A DNA stretch of 64,000 nucleotides, taken from positions 82,953 to 146,952 of the forward strand of contig NZ_CP189880.1 of NCBI RefSeq assembly GCF_052050035.1. The letters run 5' to 3'. This stretch comes from Symbiopectobacterium purcellii_A (GTDB lineage: Bacteria; Pseudomonadota; Gammaproteobacteria; Enterobacterales; Enterobacteriaceae). This document shows positions 7,647 to 16,289 of the stretch, in pieces (the first letter of the stretch is position 1; the number at the start of each line of letters is the position of its first letter). A program made the translations under genes and the position numbers. The notes beneath the pieces were generated by a model, which was given only the letters and a program-made list of their open reading frames with translations, ran no database searches and had not been told where the DNA came from.

Positions 7647-8749
7647 GCCCCATTCCCAGTCGAAACGCAACAAAACGGTAGGGCATTATGCCGCCTGTAA
7701 GTGCGTTAAAAATACCTCATTTGGAGAACGATAACCCAGCGATTTTCTGCCTCGCGTATTGAGCAGGTGTTCGAGTGCTGCAACCTTGCGATGGGTGACA
7801 TAATTGAAGTCCGTTCCCTTCGGGTAAAAACGCCGTATCAGCCCGTTGGTATGCTCATTCAACCCGCGTTCCCAGGAATGATATGGCCGGGCAAAGTAGA
7901 CCGGTGCCCCCGTGACTTTTGTAATTTCCCCGTGCTGGGAAAATTCAGAACCGTTGTCAGCAGTCAGGGTTTTAAACTCGCAGAAGGTATTGGCAACGAT
8001 GTCCCTGAAGGCCGCTACCACTGTCTCTGCTCGCTTGTTGGGCAGTTTGCGAATGATGACCAGCTTGACGGCTTTATCGACCACCGTCAGCAGGAATGAT
8101 TTCTGATCTTTGCCAAAGATGGTGTCAATCTCGAAATGCCCGGGTTCCTGCTTGAGGTCAGCAACGGCCGGCCGCTGCTCAATGCCAACACGGTTGGGAA
8201 TAGGACCGCGTTTGTTCTCATCGGTCTGATAGTTATACCGTTTACCCCGATGAGGGAGCTGCTGATACAGCTCACCGCCGGCCCGGCGCTCCTGCTGGAT
8301 ATAGCGATAGAGCGAGTTCTTGCTGACGGACAGGCCAAATTCCAGGACCAGGCGCCCACTGATGACCTCAGGTGAGGTGTGGGTAGACAGCGCCGTTCTG
8401 ATAACGTCCTGAATGTGCGGTTCAAGCTGGTTAATCACGCTGTCCGGCCGTGTTTTCTGCCGCCGCCCTCTGGCCAACGTTTCGGCCCTTCTGCAGGAAT
8501 AGACCCCGTTGAAAGCGGCGTCGGTATTGCGTCTGAGTTCCCTGCTGATGGTAGAACGAGGAAGCTCCAGTTCCCGGGCGATGGTGGCCTGGTTAACCCC
8601 ATCACCACGCCGTTTTTCGATGTAGAACCGCTCTTTGTGAGTCAGATGTTTTCCCTGCATGCAACGGGATCTCCAGTAGGGCCAGAACGGTGATTTTATC
8701 CGGGTCTGGCCAGTGGGTCACTTTGTTGCATTTCGACTGGGAATGGGGC
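7647..8749 (-). mobile_element. Complete IS30-family element, copy A2
   Basis: This element of 1103 bp is bounded by GCCCCATTCCCAGTCGAAA at the left and its inverted, slightly diverged partner ending TTTCGACTGGGAATGGGGC at 8749. One transposase gene fills it. The left end touches the inner end of the 4.4-kb inverted repeat, and the right end touches a 44-bp scrap of another IS. Direct target repeats are not visible, so the flanks have been rearranged. Confidence 0.95.
7686..8660 (-). CDS. IS30-family transposase (complete)
   Basis: The 324-residue protein starts MQGKHLTHKERFYIEKRR and contains the IS30-type N-terminal helix-turn-helix (NQATIARELELPRSTISREL), a second DNA-binding segment near residues 95-125, and the DDE core. 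The core has EIDTIFGKDQ (first Asp), TADNGSEFSQH (second Asp) and the Glu in the WERGLNEHTNG helix. It ends FLTHLQAA just inside the terminal repeat. It is the only intact gene of this IS type in the window and could drive movement of all related ends (960, 8749, 42388, 53670). Confidence 0.95.
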   Translation of the reverse strand: MQGKHLTHKERFYIEKRRGDGVNQATIARELELPRSTISRELRRNTDAAFNGVYSCRRAETLARGRRQKTRPDSVINQLEPHIQDVIRTALSTHTSPEVISGRLVLEFGLSVSKNSLYRYIQQERRAGGELYQQLPHRGKRYNYQTDENKRGPIPNRVGIEQRPAVADLKQEPGHFEIDTIFGKDQKSFLLTVVDKAVKLVIIRKLPNKRAETVVAAFRDIVANTFCEFKTLTADNGSEFSQHGEITKVTGAPVYFARPYHSWERGLNEHTNGLIRRFYPKGTDFNYVTHRKVAALEHLLNTRGRKSLGYRSPNEVFLTHLQAA

Positions 8750-8793
8750 CGTTTTGGATGTAAGTTTAGTGTCCTGATTATTCAACCACTACA
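8750..8793. mobile_element. IS3-family end remnant (type B)
   Basis: The 44 bases (GTTTTGGATGTAAG..., ending at the terminal repeat CAACCACTACA) match the orfA-side end of the IS3 element at 13906-15981, without the IS5 element that interrupts that copy. The IS30 end lies immediately to the left. Confidence 0.8.
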
Positions 8794-9299
8794 GCTTACC
8801 CGTTGCGGCACCGTCGCCGACGGGTCTGATGACGCTGTGCGCGCAGGCACCTTATCTGCCATGTGGTTACCCTAATGCTGTCTACCAATATTGTTTAATT
8901 ATAGCGCAATGTTAAAATTAACTGAATGTAATATAAGGTTTTTACATTTCATTCAGGCGCGCGAGCAGTGCGCAGCGTGACTTCAGATGCGTCGCTAGCG
9001 ACGCATGCCGGCGGAAAGAATGTCACATAGGATGTTGTAGCCACTCCCGCCGGAACGCCCGGCGTAGCCGGTTACGGCTTGATAGAAATCACCTATCGAT
9101 ACCTTCGCCCTGCAAAGCTAAATTTGTTTACTATTACTATAAGGTTTATGTGCGCGGTCGGAGTGGTCACGGCAAGGCCTTTGGCCGTAGCCGGGGCGTA
9201 TCTCCGCGTTATGCGCCGTAGGCGCTTACGAGCGTGTACTCGAGTCTTCCCGCTATAGATTTCAGAAGCCACGCTGAAGGTAGTTACAACATCCATTAT

Positions 9300-9348
9300 A
9301 AAAGCCGCGCCGCCCCCCGGCCTTTGGCCGGGGGGCGGCGCGGCTTTT
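9300..9348. terminator. Perfect 23-bp-stem hairpin
   Basis: AAAAGCCGCGCCGCCCCCC and its exact complement form a 23-bp stem with a three-base loop (TTT). A run of A precedes and a run of T follows, so it would work as a terminator on either strand. It is far stronger than needed for simple termination, and it is centred between 11-bp inverted repeats. Confidence 0.75.
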
Positions 9349-9432
9349 GCAGTGGTGGGGTTTGGCGCTGAGGTTCCAGAAGCGGTGTTTCATCGGTCGC
9401 ACTTTTATGAATGTTGTAACTAATACTTAGTG

Positions 9433-9451
9433 CCCGCCGTTTTACGGCGGG
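9433..9451 (+). terminator. GC stem-loop CCCGCCG/CGGCGGG
   Basis: A 7-bp GC stem with a five-base loop is followed by T-rich sequence (TGCTTTTGCTTTT). No gene ends just before it on the plus strand, so its partner transcript is unknown. Confidence 0.45.
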
Positions 9452-9792
9452 AGGTGCTTTTGCTTTTACGAAGCTTCACCTGACGTTTGGGTTTATCGGG
9501 TGGCGTTTGCCCGAACAACGTGAGGGAGCAACTTTCGAGTGCCTGGCTTTAGCCTGCACGAAAGATACTCCCTTTTTAAAGGGCTTATTTTGTTCAGGAA
9601 TAACGTTCGAAATTAACTGATATCTCAGGGGGGGTTTCGAAGTTAATAGGAGAGTACGAAGTTAATGAGGTAAAAGCAGGCCATCAGTTTGCCATCATCT
9701 CGTCACTGCTGCTCTGAACTGGAAAATTGCCTCAGAATAACGGTGTCCGGGATGATAAAAATTGCCTTTTCTGATGCAGCAGCAACACGAAA

Positions 9793-9810
9793 ACCGAGCC
9801 AGGGCACGGT
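9793..9810 (-). terminator. Hairpin just beyond repA-1
   Basis: On the minus strand ACCGTG-CCCT-GGCTCGGT is followed by TTTT, 22 bases past the repA stop. The counterpart beyond repA-2 is at 63693-63710. Confidence 0.5.
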
Positions 9811-9831
9811 TAAAAAGAAAGAGGACAGGGA

Positions 9832-10923
9832 TTAGAGTATACCAGCGCGCTCGAGCAGCAGTTTATAGTAGGCTTCCGGATTGGTGTTCAACAGGGCCGG
9901 GTGCTCCCGACTGACCTCCATCTCCAGCGCGTTAACTTGATGCGTCATAACCTTGCCACTGGTAGACCAGGCGACAAAGGCCTGATAGAGCGGATTCTGG
10001 CGTTTCTGTTTCGCTCTGGCCATCATGCTGACATTCGCCTGCAGGCCGTCCAGTACCAGGTCCAGACGCTTCGCCTCACGATTATCCAGACCGTCCAGCC
10101 CCTGCTGCAGCTCCCGGACCTTTGCCTGTTTATCCCGGGCCAGGTCAGGAGAAACCACCCAGCGTTTGATTTGCTTCAGGCGGTTGCGCAGGCTGTGTCT
10201 GTCTTTCAGGTCGATGCCGATACGCTCGACACGCAACAGGTGACGCTCGTATTTTTTACGCAGGCTCTCTGTCAGGCCATTCCGGATGGCCCACTGACGG
10301 AACTGGCACAGCCAGTGCCGGATTTCCTCCACTGCAATTCCCCGGGAGGTGAAGAACTTTTCAGTCAGCCAGAGGCGCAACGGCTTGTTCTGGCCCGAAT
10401 CCGTATCTTGCCCGCGTAAAGTAATCACGTAACCCAGCTGCTCCTGCACTGAAAGGGCATGTAACGGGCTGTCATAAGCTTTACGTCCGTTACCGTAGAC
10501 GTGCAGGCATCCCATTGCGGCGGCAATCTGTTCAAACGGCACCATGACTTCGAAAGCATAGTCACTGTCCGGGTTATAATCGCAGTTGGCCGCCAGTGCC
10601 ATGGAGAGTGCATTCAGGGCCTCACGGCTCTCCGAACGGGCAGAAAGACGCATCGGCTTTGGCAAAAAGTGCGGATCATTACGTTTGGTATAGGGCACAT
10701 ATCCCTGCTGGCGCAGCGCGATCAGATCGGGATTACGATGCCAGTCATGGCTGCTCAGACGCGCCACGACCTTTGCCGCCATACCGCGCGGAACAGCACA
10801 GCTAAGCGTCGGCTGGTAGCGGCGATGAATTTTGGATTTCCCTTTGCGCATCGTATTGGACAACCCGCGCCGGGAAATAACAGAGATATCAGGCTGAACC
10901 TGAGAAAGAATGGTGTCAACCAA
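9832..10923 (-). CDS. repA: IncFII-type replication initiation protein RepA (replicon 1)
   Basis: The 363-residue product belongs to the IncFII RepA family, which binds in cis to the origin just downstream of its own gene and recruits the host replisome. Recognisable segments include YQPTLSCAVPRGMAAKVV, HFLPKPMRLSARSESREAL, YAFEVMVPFEQIAAAMGCLHVY and the basic region KKYERHLLRVERIGIDLKDRH. The likely start is TTG at 10923, because the frame opens there and overlaps the tap stop by eight bases (TTGGTTGA), as expected for translational coupling. Relative to RepA-2 (62580-63671) it has scattered substitutions, clustered near residues 300-315 (NVSMMARAKQ against NVSELGKAKR). Expression should be limited by CopA RNA and CopB. 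Confidence 0.93.
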   Translation of the reverse strand: MVDTILSQVQPDISVISRRGLSNTMRKGKSKIHRRYQPTLSCAVPRGMAAKVVARLSSHDWHRNPDLIALRQQGYVPYTKRNDPHFLPKPMRLSARSESREALNALSMALAANCDYNPDSDYAFEVMVPFEQIAAAMGCLHVYGNGRKAYDSPLHALSVQEQLGYVITLRGQDTDSGQNKPLRLWLTEKFFTSRGIAVEEIRHWLCQFRQWAIRNGLTESLRKKYERHLLRVERIGIDLKDRHSLRNRLKQIKRWVVSPDLARDKQAKVRELQQGLDGLDNREAKRLDLVLDGLQANVSMMARAKQKRQNPLYQAFVAWSTSGKVMTHQVNALEMEVSREHPALLNTNPEAYYKLLLERAGIL

Positions 10924-10990
10924 ACCTGCCCGCGCTTATGTTGCACGGAAGGAGTAATGTACACAGAAGGTATTGAACTTTTCTGAGCAT
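10916..10990 (-). CDS. tap: Tap, RepA leader peptide (replicon 1)
   Basis: A 24-codon frame (MLRKVQYLLCTLLLPCNISAG...) runs from ATG at 10990 to TGA at 10916-10918, overlapping the repA start. The peptide resembles the Tap leader of IncFII plasmids (LLCNISAG motif). In that family, ribosomes translating tap are needed for repA translation, and CopA blocks this step. It was missed by length-limited gene finding but fits exactly. Confidence 0.85.
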   Translation of the reverse strand: MLRKVQYLLCTLLLPCNISAGRFG

Positions 10991-10999
10991 AAAACTATA

Positions 11000-11098
11000 C
11001 TCCCTGCATAGAGCAACAGCTTCTATACAGTTTTAGGTAAGCCCCGGTAATCTCTCCACTCGCCAAAGTTAAGGAGACTATCGGGGTTTTTGCTTTTC
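11000..11098 (+). ncRNA. copA: CopA antisense RNA (replicon 1)
   Basis: This region is transcribed opposite to repA over the tap leader. Its main hairpin is 11042-11086 (stem CCCCGGTAATCTC.../...GACTATCGGGG), followed by TTTTTGCTTTT, which serves as terminator. On the repA mRNA strand (CopT) the loop reads TTTGGCGAG and contains the conserved UUGG U-turn that starts pairing. The 5' boundary is approximate. The loop differs from replicon 2. Confidence 0.8.
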
Positions 11099-11214
11099 AG
11101 GATTCCGTTCAAACGGCCTCAGAACCCATCCCTTGCCACCTTTCGGCGTGGCCAGCCAAAATTCTGTTAAAACGATCAGTAATCTATCACCGGATCTAAG
11201 AACACTCAAGAAAG

Positions 11215-11481
11215 TTATTCCGTGACGCTTTCTTCCAACCGCTGAGTTGCTGTCTTGATCAATATTTCAATCATTTCAGTCTGCGTAACACCTTCAGCTG
11301 CACACAGGCGATGAAGGTTATTTTTTAGAGCACTCTGTACGTACACACGAATTTCTTTATGAGTTTCTTTCTTGCGGGCAACCAATGCCTGCTGTCTTTC
11401 TGACGGCGACATTGGATTACCTTTACGGTAAATACGCTTCGTTTTCGATGAGGAAGTAACTGCGTTTACGACCTGTGACAT
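11215..11481 (-). CDS. copB: CopB/RepA2 copy-number repressor (replicon 1)
   Basis: The 88-residue protein (MSQVVNAVTSSSKTKRIYRKGNPMSPSERQQALVARKKETHKE...) is of the IncFII CopB (RepA2) type, a small basic repressor of the repA promoter. The N-terminal half is close to CopB-2 at 62021. The C-terminal half (SALKNNLHRLCAAEGVTQTEMIEILI) is diverged but keeps the same helix pattern. The ATG at 11481 is preferred to the upstream TTG because GAGG-type ribosome-binding sequence precedes it and it aligns with CopB-2. The copA/tap/repA unit lies downstream in the same direction. Confidence 0.85.
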   Translation of the reverse strand: MSQVVNAVTSSSKTKRIYRKGNPMSPSERQQALVARKKETHKEIRVYVQSALKNNLHRLCAAEGVTQTEMIEILIKTATQRLEESVTE

Positions 11482-11631
11482 CTCTGCCCCCTCAAGGATC
11501 AAACAAGGATCGTTTCGCAGAGGATACTACAGATTCCTGAAATCAGCGACTTAACTTTACATCAAACTGTGAGCCACGTTGGCGCGCGGCCCATAGGGGG
11601 GAGAAAAAAGCAATAAACGGGGCGATTTAGC

Positions 11632-11880
11632 TCAGTACGAAGAGTGCCATTCTGAACCGCCATCCCAGCGTGATTGCCAGTGCGACAGATACGTCTGTGC
11701 CAGTTCAGGGACCTCACGGATCACCAGAACGTTTTCCGAATTTCGGGAAGCACTAGACCTGGTGAAATTAAAGCTACCTGACTCAACCGTATGATTATCA
11801 ACAATAATGACTTTGTCGTGCATAATGGCGAAGCGGGCGTTTGTACGCAGCGGCAGCTGGCGAAAAGTGAACTTACGCAT
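11632..11880 (-). pseudogene. nuc: Nuc-type phospholipase D-like endonuclease, C-terminal remnant
   Basis: The 82 codons contain the single HKD motif of plasmid Nuc/EndA endonucleases (MHDKVIIVDNHTVESGSFNFT) followed by SASRNSENVLVI. The family is normally about 175 residues with a signal peptide; here the N-terminal half is missing, and the start codon in the frame is internal. F-type plasmids often carry nuc upstream of the copB-repA replicon, so position supports the identity. The equivalent site in replicon 2 lacks it altogether. Confidence 0.8.
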
Positions 11881-11988
11881 GAAATAACCTCAGAAATACT
11901 GTTCGGATGTGTTAACCAGAAACGCCGGGTTACCTGCTAGTTATTAGGCGTCAATTACTTTTGCCGGTCGTCAACTACCTTGACCGCC

Positions 11989-12759
11989 TTATGATTGTTG
12001 CTTAGTTGACTGCTGGGTTACCGCTTTTGACGTTTTCTTTCTGTAACTTTCTCCTTTTAACTCGAAGATATACGCGTGATGGATCAACCGATCTGCCGCC
12101 GCTACCGCCATCGTTTCATCCACGAAGATACTTCCCCATGTGCTGAACGGATGGTTGCTGGTGATGATCAGGCTCCCTCTTTCATACCGGTGCGCGATAA
12201 GCTCGAACAACACCCCCGTTTCTGCATTGTCACGTTTGACATAACCAATGTCATCTATCACTATAACCCGGTAGCGATCCAGCTTCAGCAACACTTCGTT
12301 AAGTCTCAGCAACGACCGCGCTTTTTGCAGCTCCTGTAGCAGTTCTCCCGCACTGAAAAACCGCGCCCGGTAGCCCTGACCTACAACACCGTCAACTATC
12401 GCCGCCGCTAGATGGCTCTTGCCCAGTCCGCTGGCTCCGAACAGCAGCACATTCTCCCCCGCATCAACCCAGTCCGTCGTTTCACACAGCTGACGGACCT
12501 GGGCTGCGTTCAGTTCCGGCACCTGACCGAAGTTATATTCCGACACAGATTTACCCGCAGGCAACCTGGCATCCTTTATGTAACGCCGTAGCCGCTCGCT
12601 CTCACGATGTGTCGCTTCCTCACTGCACAGCGACAGCAGGTAACGTGACGGTGTCCAGCCTTCTGCCAGCGCGCGTTTTTCCTGACTGTGCCATTCGGAG
12701 GCGACCCGCGTCAGCCTGAGTTTTCGCAGCAGTCTCTCCAGCGTATGGATATCAGTCAC
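11989..12759 (-). CDS. istB: IS21-family transposition helper ATPase IstB
   Basis: The 256-residue AAA+ protein shows Walker A (GASGLGKSHLAAAI), Walker B (RVIVIDDIGYV) and sensor regions (SLIITSNHPFSTWGSIF), all standard for IstB. IstB assembles on target DNA and activates IstA. Its start overlaps the istA stop (ATGA at 12759-12756), as usual for IS21. The protein looks intact and could act for other IS21 elements, but the adjacent IstA is truncated. Confidence 0.95.
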   Translation of the reverse strand: MTDIHTLERLLRKLRLTRVASEWHSQEKRALAEGWTPSRYLLSLCSEEATHRESERLRRYIKDARLPAGKSVSEYNFGQVPELNAAQVRQLCETTDWVDAGENVLLFGASGLGKSHLAAAIVDGVVGQGYRARFFSAGELLQELQKARSLLRLNEVLLKLDRYRVIVIDDIGYVKRDNAETGVLFELIAHRYERGSLIITSNHPFSTWGSIFVDETMAVAAADRLIHHAYIFELKGESYRKKTSKAVTQQSTKQQS

Positions 12760-13905
12760 TCAAGGCCTCCTTTTGGCAACAACTGGTCATAGCTACGCAG
12801 GCTGTGTTGAACCAGCGTTCCGGCAGCCAACTCACCGCTTCCTTTCACGTTCAGATAATTCAGAAGTTTTTGCACATCGGGCTCTCCAGGCTCCAGCAGC
12901 AGTTGGTTTACGCCCTGAGCAACCCGCGAGATATCTTCCTGTTCTGCCGCCAGTTTCAGTGCATTAACCATCAGCCGGCTGGCCAGTTGGGGACACAGAC
13001 GCGAGCACATCCGTTGCCAGAGCTGACGCCATTCGTCATCCGGCAGGATGTCATTACGCAGCGCAGCGTGGTAGAACGCGTTGGGTTTTCTGACCAGACC
13101 ACCAATGACGTGCCGGAAGTCGATACTGCGGGCGCGGCGTTTTCCCTTCGCTGGACGAACACGGCGGCAGCTCATCACCTCTTCACTGCCTACATAACAG
13201 CTCAGCCGATCGTCCCACAGACGGACCTTAAGCATCTGACCGATAACCCGGGAGGGGACGCTGTACACCACAAGCCTGACATTGATAGTGCTACTGCTGC
13301 TCGCCCGGACTGACAGTTCTTCATAGTCCGCACAACGCCTCTCGGGAAGCGGTTTCAGCACGGTAAGCTCCTGGCGAAGCAGATCATGATTACGCTGGTT
13401 ATAACGCAGCACCTGCTGCGTGATGAACTGCCGGTATTCATCCAGTGTCGCGAAGTCATGACTGTTTCTCAGCAACAGCGCCTGACGGATGCGCTGTTTC
13501 AGATGCCCGTGGGCCGATTCAACGGAGCCATTTTCATGGCCGCGCCCGCTGTTATTGCGCGACGGGATCATGCCGTAGTGTTCACATAGGTGAGCATAAC
13601 GTTCCGTTAGATCGCGATGATCGTCTTGGCTCAGGTTTTTCCACCCGGCGGACAGGCTGTCGGTGCGGTGCTCCTGCGGAACACCGCCCAGTTGTCCCAG
13701 CGCTTCCTGAACACCTTCAGCAAGCGCGGTGACGCTTTCACCTCCGGTGACCACCCGCATCCAGCTCCAGCGGCTCCACTCAAGCCGGAAGTGGAAGAGT
13801 TTATGCTCAAACGGCCGGCCATTAATGGTGATCTCAGTCCCCTTGAGTTGGGTAAAATCAGATAAAGCTCTCAGGCCGGGCTGATGTTCCTGGCGGAACA
13901 TCACT
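12756..13905 (-). pseudogene. istA: IS21-family transposase IstA, N-terminally truncated
   Basis: About 380 C-terminal residues remain of a protein that is normally around 500. Retained are the rve/DDE core with SDFTQLKGTEI, the glutamate region HENGSVESAHGHLKQRI, and the C-terminal beta-barrel segment. The N-terminal helix-turn-helix for end recognition is lost where the IS3 element (13906) is inserted. The first methionines of the open frame lie in the junction and are not authentic. Confidence 0.9.
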
Positions 13906-13922
13906 TGCACTGGTCAAGTAAA

Positions 13923-14782
13923 TCAGGACACTTTTTTCTCAGCCATTTGTTCATAACGCACCGGAGACAGATCCCCGTTAGCGGCATGATGCCTGTCTAG
14001 GTTGTAGTAGCGGATATACGTCGCCACATCCTGCTCCATGTAAGCCCGTGTTGGGGTACCAGCAGCAACCATTCATGTTTCAGACTGCCCCAGAAGCGCT
14101 CCATCACCGCATTATCCCAGCAGGCACCCACGTCTCCCATACTGCTCCTCAGCCTGTAGCTGCTCAGCAGCGCCTGAAAGTGTTGTCCCGTGTACTGCGC
14201 CCCCCTGTCCGTATGCACCACCAGGCCCGGCGGGGGAGTTCGCAGGTTATATGCCTTCATCAGGGCCCCGCAGACCAGCGATGAGGTCATCCGTCTGTCC
14301 ACCTGCCAGCCCACTATCTGCCGGGAGTACAAATCCATAATAGCCGCCAGATACAGCCAGCCTTCACCGGTCTTCAGATACGTGATGTCACTCGCCCACA
14401 CCTGATTTGGCCCCGGCGGGTTAAAATTCTGGTTCAGCAGGTTTGGGGCCACCTCTGCACCTGGGCGGGGTTTTGTCGTGACCTTATAAGTCCGGCGCTG
14501 TCGGCAGACCAGCCCCTCTTCCTGCATGAGTTTCCTCACCCGCCAGCGGCTGATTATGATGCCTTCTCCACGAAGCCTTTTGACCAGCGTCCGGCTTCCT
14601 GCTCCCTGCCTGCTGGCGGCGAACAGCGCCTTTAACCTGACCCGTACCTCCACGTCTTTTTGCAGCGGTTCGGCGGGCTTTTTTCGCCATGCATACCAGG
14701 CAGAGGCCGTCACACGCATGACCCGACAGAGTGTACGAACGCTGAAGTCAGTGGCATTGTCGAGAATGAACCGGTATCTCAC
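13923..14782 (-). pseudogene. IS3-family transposase OrfB, frameshifted
   Basis: The frame starts MRYRFILDNATDFSV and carries the DDE core (VWASDITYLKTGEGW, VHTDRGAQYT, GACWDNAVMERFWGSLKHEW). Just after this, near 14060, a base change in a C-run shifts the frame. The expected tail (TRAYMEQDVATYIRYYN... to EQMAEKKVS, stop at 13923) is found in another frame. The active-site residues precede the shift, but the last 45 or so residues would be replaced, so the protein is probably inactive. Confidence 0.85.
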
Positions 14783-15057
14783 GACATATGTTTCGCGAAG
14801 AAGGCACTCGCCTTTTTTAGTATCGCCTTCTCTGTACGTAACTCTTTGTTTTCCTTTTGTAACCGTTTTAACTCTGCACGTTCATCATCGCTGAGTACGC
14901 CGTTGCTCTGCTCGCGTGCCAGCGAGACCCATGTATGCAGGGTTTTGTTGCTTATGCCCAGCGATGCTGCTGCCCTGGCTATCGTATAGCCCTGCTCTGT
15001 TACCAGGGCAACGGCTTCCTTTTTAAACTCAGGGGTAAATTGTCGTTTATGGTTCAC
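14779..15057 (-). CDS. IS3-family transposase OrfA
   Basis: The 92-residue protein (MNHKRQFTPEFKKEAVALV...) has the helix-turn-helix (YTIARAAASLGISNKTLHTW) and the leucine-zipper tail (ERAELKRLQKENKELRTEKAILKKA) of IS3 OrfA. It overlaps orfB by four bases (ATGA). In IS3 elements a fused OrfAB is made by ribosomal frameshifting here. Its own promoter end is separated by the IS5-family insertion at 15087. Confidence 0.9.
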   Translation of the reverse strand: MNHKRQFTPEFKKEAVALVTEQGYTIARAAASLGISNKTLHTWVSLAREQSNGVLSDDERAELKRLQKENKELRTEKAILKKASAFFAKHMS

Positions 15058-15086
15058 TAAACACCTCCGTTTTGGATGTAAGTTTA

Positions 15087-15953
15087 GAGCCTATCCCAAT
15101 AGGATTTTATTCCAGACAATGATGCCGCAGGTAAAATGCAGCATCGCCTCATAATTTTCGACTTTCTTCTCCCAGCGAGTCAGAACCCGACGAAAGCGAT
15201 TCATCCAGCTGTGCGTTCTCTCCACTACCCAGCGGTGAGCTTTAAAATCCGTGTTTTTGATGGCTTCCGACTCCTCTTTCCTTGACTGGATATGAGGTTC
15301 GTAACGACGACTTTTCAGACAGGCCTCCAGCCATCCGGCTTCATAGCCTTTGTCCAGACAGAGGCGGAGCTTTCTGCCGGGTCTGCCCGTCTGAAGGGCG
15401 TCGAGAGTATCAGCAACCAGCTTTATGTCGTGGGTATTTGCCCCTGAGACAACCAGAGAGAGGGGAAGCCCGTTCGCATCGGTCATCAGGCTACGCTTTA
15501 CACCCTGTTTCCCCCGGTCTGTGGGATTCCGTCCTGTTTTTTTGAGCCTGCCAGCGGTGACTTCGTCATACAACCATCTATCGACAGCCATGACCAGTCG
15601 ATAGCATCCAGCTGCTCGCAGGCCAGCAACCCGTTCTGCCAGAACCGTTCAAAAACTCCTGCATCCCGCCACTCCTGGAAGCGGCGGTGAGCGGAGCTTG
15701 ACGAGCATATTCCGGTGGCATTCAGGGCATTCCACTGGCAACCGGTTCTGAGCACAAAGAGAATGGCGTTCATTGCGGCACGATTATCAACCCGCCTGCG
15801 ATGCGTACCCAGCGGATGGTGGGTTTTGTGTTCCGGGAGCAACGGAACCATTTTCCCCCAGAGTTCATCGCTGATCTGCCACTTATTGCTTGCCATACTT
15901 CCCTCAGAAATTGCCATTACTTATTAACTGACAATTCCTTTTGGGATAGGTTC
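15087..15953 (-). mobile_element. IS5-family (IS427-group) element inside the IS3 end
   Basis: The element of 867 bp has ends GAGCCTATCCCAA and (inverted) GAACCTATCCCAA. It is flanked by a 3-bp TTA duplication (15084-15086 and 15954-15956), the usual length for the IS427 group. Removing it and one TTA restores the sequence found uninterrupted at 8767-8772. Confidence 0.92.
15091..15896 (-). CDS. IS427-group transposase, two frames joined by likely -1 frameshift
   Basis: The upstream frame (MASNKWQISDELWGKMVPLL..., ATG at 15896 with AGGGA ribosome-binding site) holds the N-terminal domain and the first aspartate region (WSWLSIDGCM). The downstream frame (to 15091) holds the rest (SLVVSGANTHD, CLDKGYEAGW, WVVERTHSWMNRFRR). 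They overlap at a run of seven A (15537-15543, plus-strand T) in TCAAAAAAACAGG, a classic slippery site, and a -1 shift there joins SPLAGS-KK to the core. This is therefore probably programmed frameshifting, as known for IS427 elements, and not a mutation. Confidence 0.85.
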
Positions 15954-15982
15954 TTAGTGTCCTGATTATTCAACCACTACAG

Positions 15983-16102
15983 TTGATGGCTAAAAAGCGG
16001 AAGGATTCTGTAAGTCATACAGCCGCATTTTACAGAAAGGAATCTGTCACTTTTTTTAATGGTAATTGACGCCAAGGGGCATTTTGTAATTGTCGTCTGA
16101 CA
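15983..16102 (-). repeat. X-element copy 1 (one end only)
   Basis: About 120 bp is shared with the complete 296-bp element at 18605-18900. It ends at 16102 in the terminal repeat (minus strand TGTCAGACGACAATTACAAA). The other half has been lost at the IS3 border. The remaining 16103-16289 is the AT-rich leader of vapB and holds no gene. Confidence 0.8.
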
Positions 16103-16244
16103 ACCAGAAAAACGGCCGATTTTCTGATGGTTACAGATCGGCATAATTTCTGTTTGAATTATCGTTAGAAAACTCATTGTGGAAATCAACGCAAGATTAC
16201 CCTGCTATATTTATCTTTTCTTGTTAATTGCTTTGACTCTGTTT

Positions 16245-16264
16245 TTGATGCAAGATAGCATCAA
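16245..16264. promoter_or_regulatory. Palindromic operator upstream of vapB
   Basis: TTGATGC-AAGATA-GCATCAA, a perfect 7-bp inverted repeat, lies 25 bases before the vapB start. VapB or VapBC complexes usually autoregulate through such palindromes; the role is inferred. Confidence 0.6.
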
Positions 16265-16289
16265 TATATGAATCTCGTGAGGTGGTATT

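Larger units (their letters stand above)
8794..9831. other. Non-coding region downstream of repA-1 with strong stem-loops
   Basis: No convincing gene is seen. The distal part (9503-9831) is the reverse complement of 63672-64000 and is the expected place for the IncFII-type origin beyond repA. Included are a 49-base perfect hairpin (9300-9348), flanking inverted repeats AGTTACAACAT (9282-9292) and ATGTTGTAACT (9411-9421), and a smaller GC hairpin at 9433-9451. Confidence 0.6.
9503..11928 (-). repeat. IncFII-type replicon 1, inverted relative to replicon 2
   Basis: The segment is a diverged reverse complement of 61845-64000. Both contain copB, copA, tap, repA and the downstream origin region in the same internal order. 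Similarity is highest in repA and tap and lowest in copB and the copA loop. Replicon 1 additionally carries the nuc remnant (11632-11880) that replicon 2 lacks. Confidence 0.9.
11935..13905 (-). mobile_element. IS21-family element, 5' truncated
   Basis: An istA-istB pair and one end (about 11935-11990, TAGTTATTAGGCGTCAATTAC region) are present. The istA-side end has been removed by the IS3 element starting at 13906. Confidence 0.85.
13906..15981 (-). mobile_element. IS3-family element (type B), interrupted by an IS5-family element
   Basis: The outer ends are inverted partners: TGCACTGGTCAAGTAAATCA at 13906 and, on the minus strand, TGTAGTGGTTGAATAATCAG at 15981. Without the 867-bp insert and its 3-bp duplication the element is about 1206 bp, normal for this family. 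The insert lies between orfA and the left end, in the promoter region. Confidence 0.9.

Noticed and set aside
9093..9296. 67-codon minus-strand open frame near the hairpin region
   Set aside because: Basic, low-complexity translation without family resemblance, in a region dominated by inverted repeats.
15498..15917. IS5-family transposase as a simple frameshift pseudogene
   Set aside because: The break coincides with a seven-A slippery site, as expected for programmed frameshifting in the IS427 group, so it is called as one gene in two frames.
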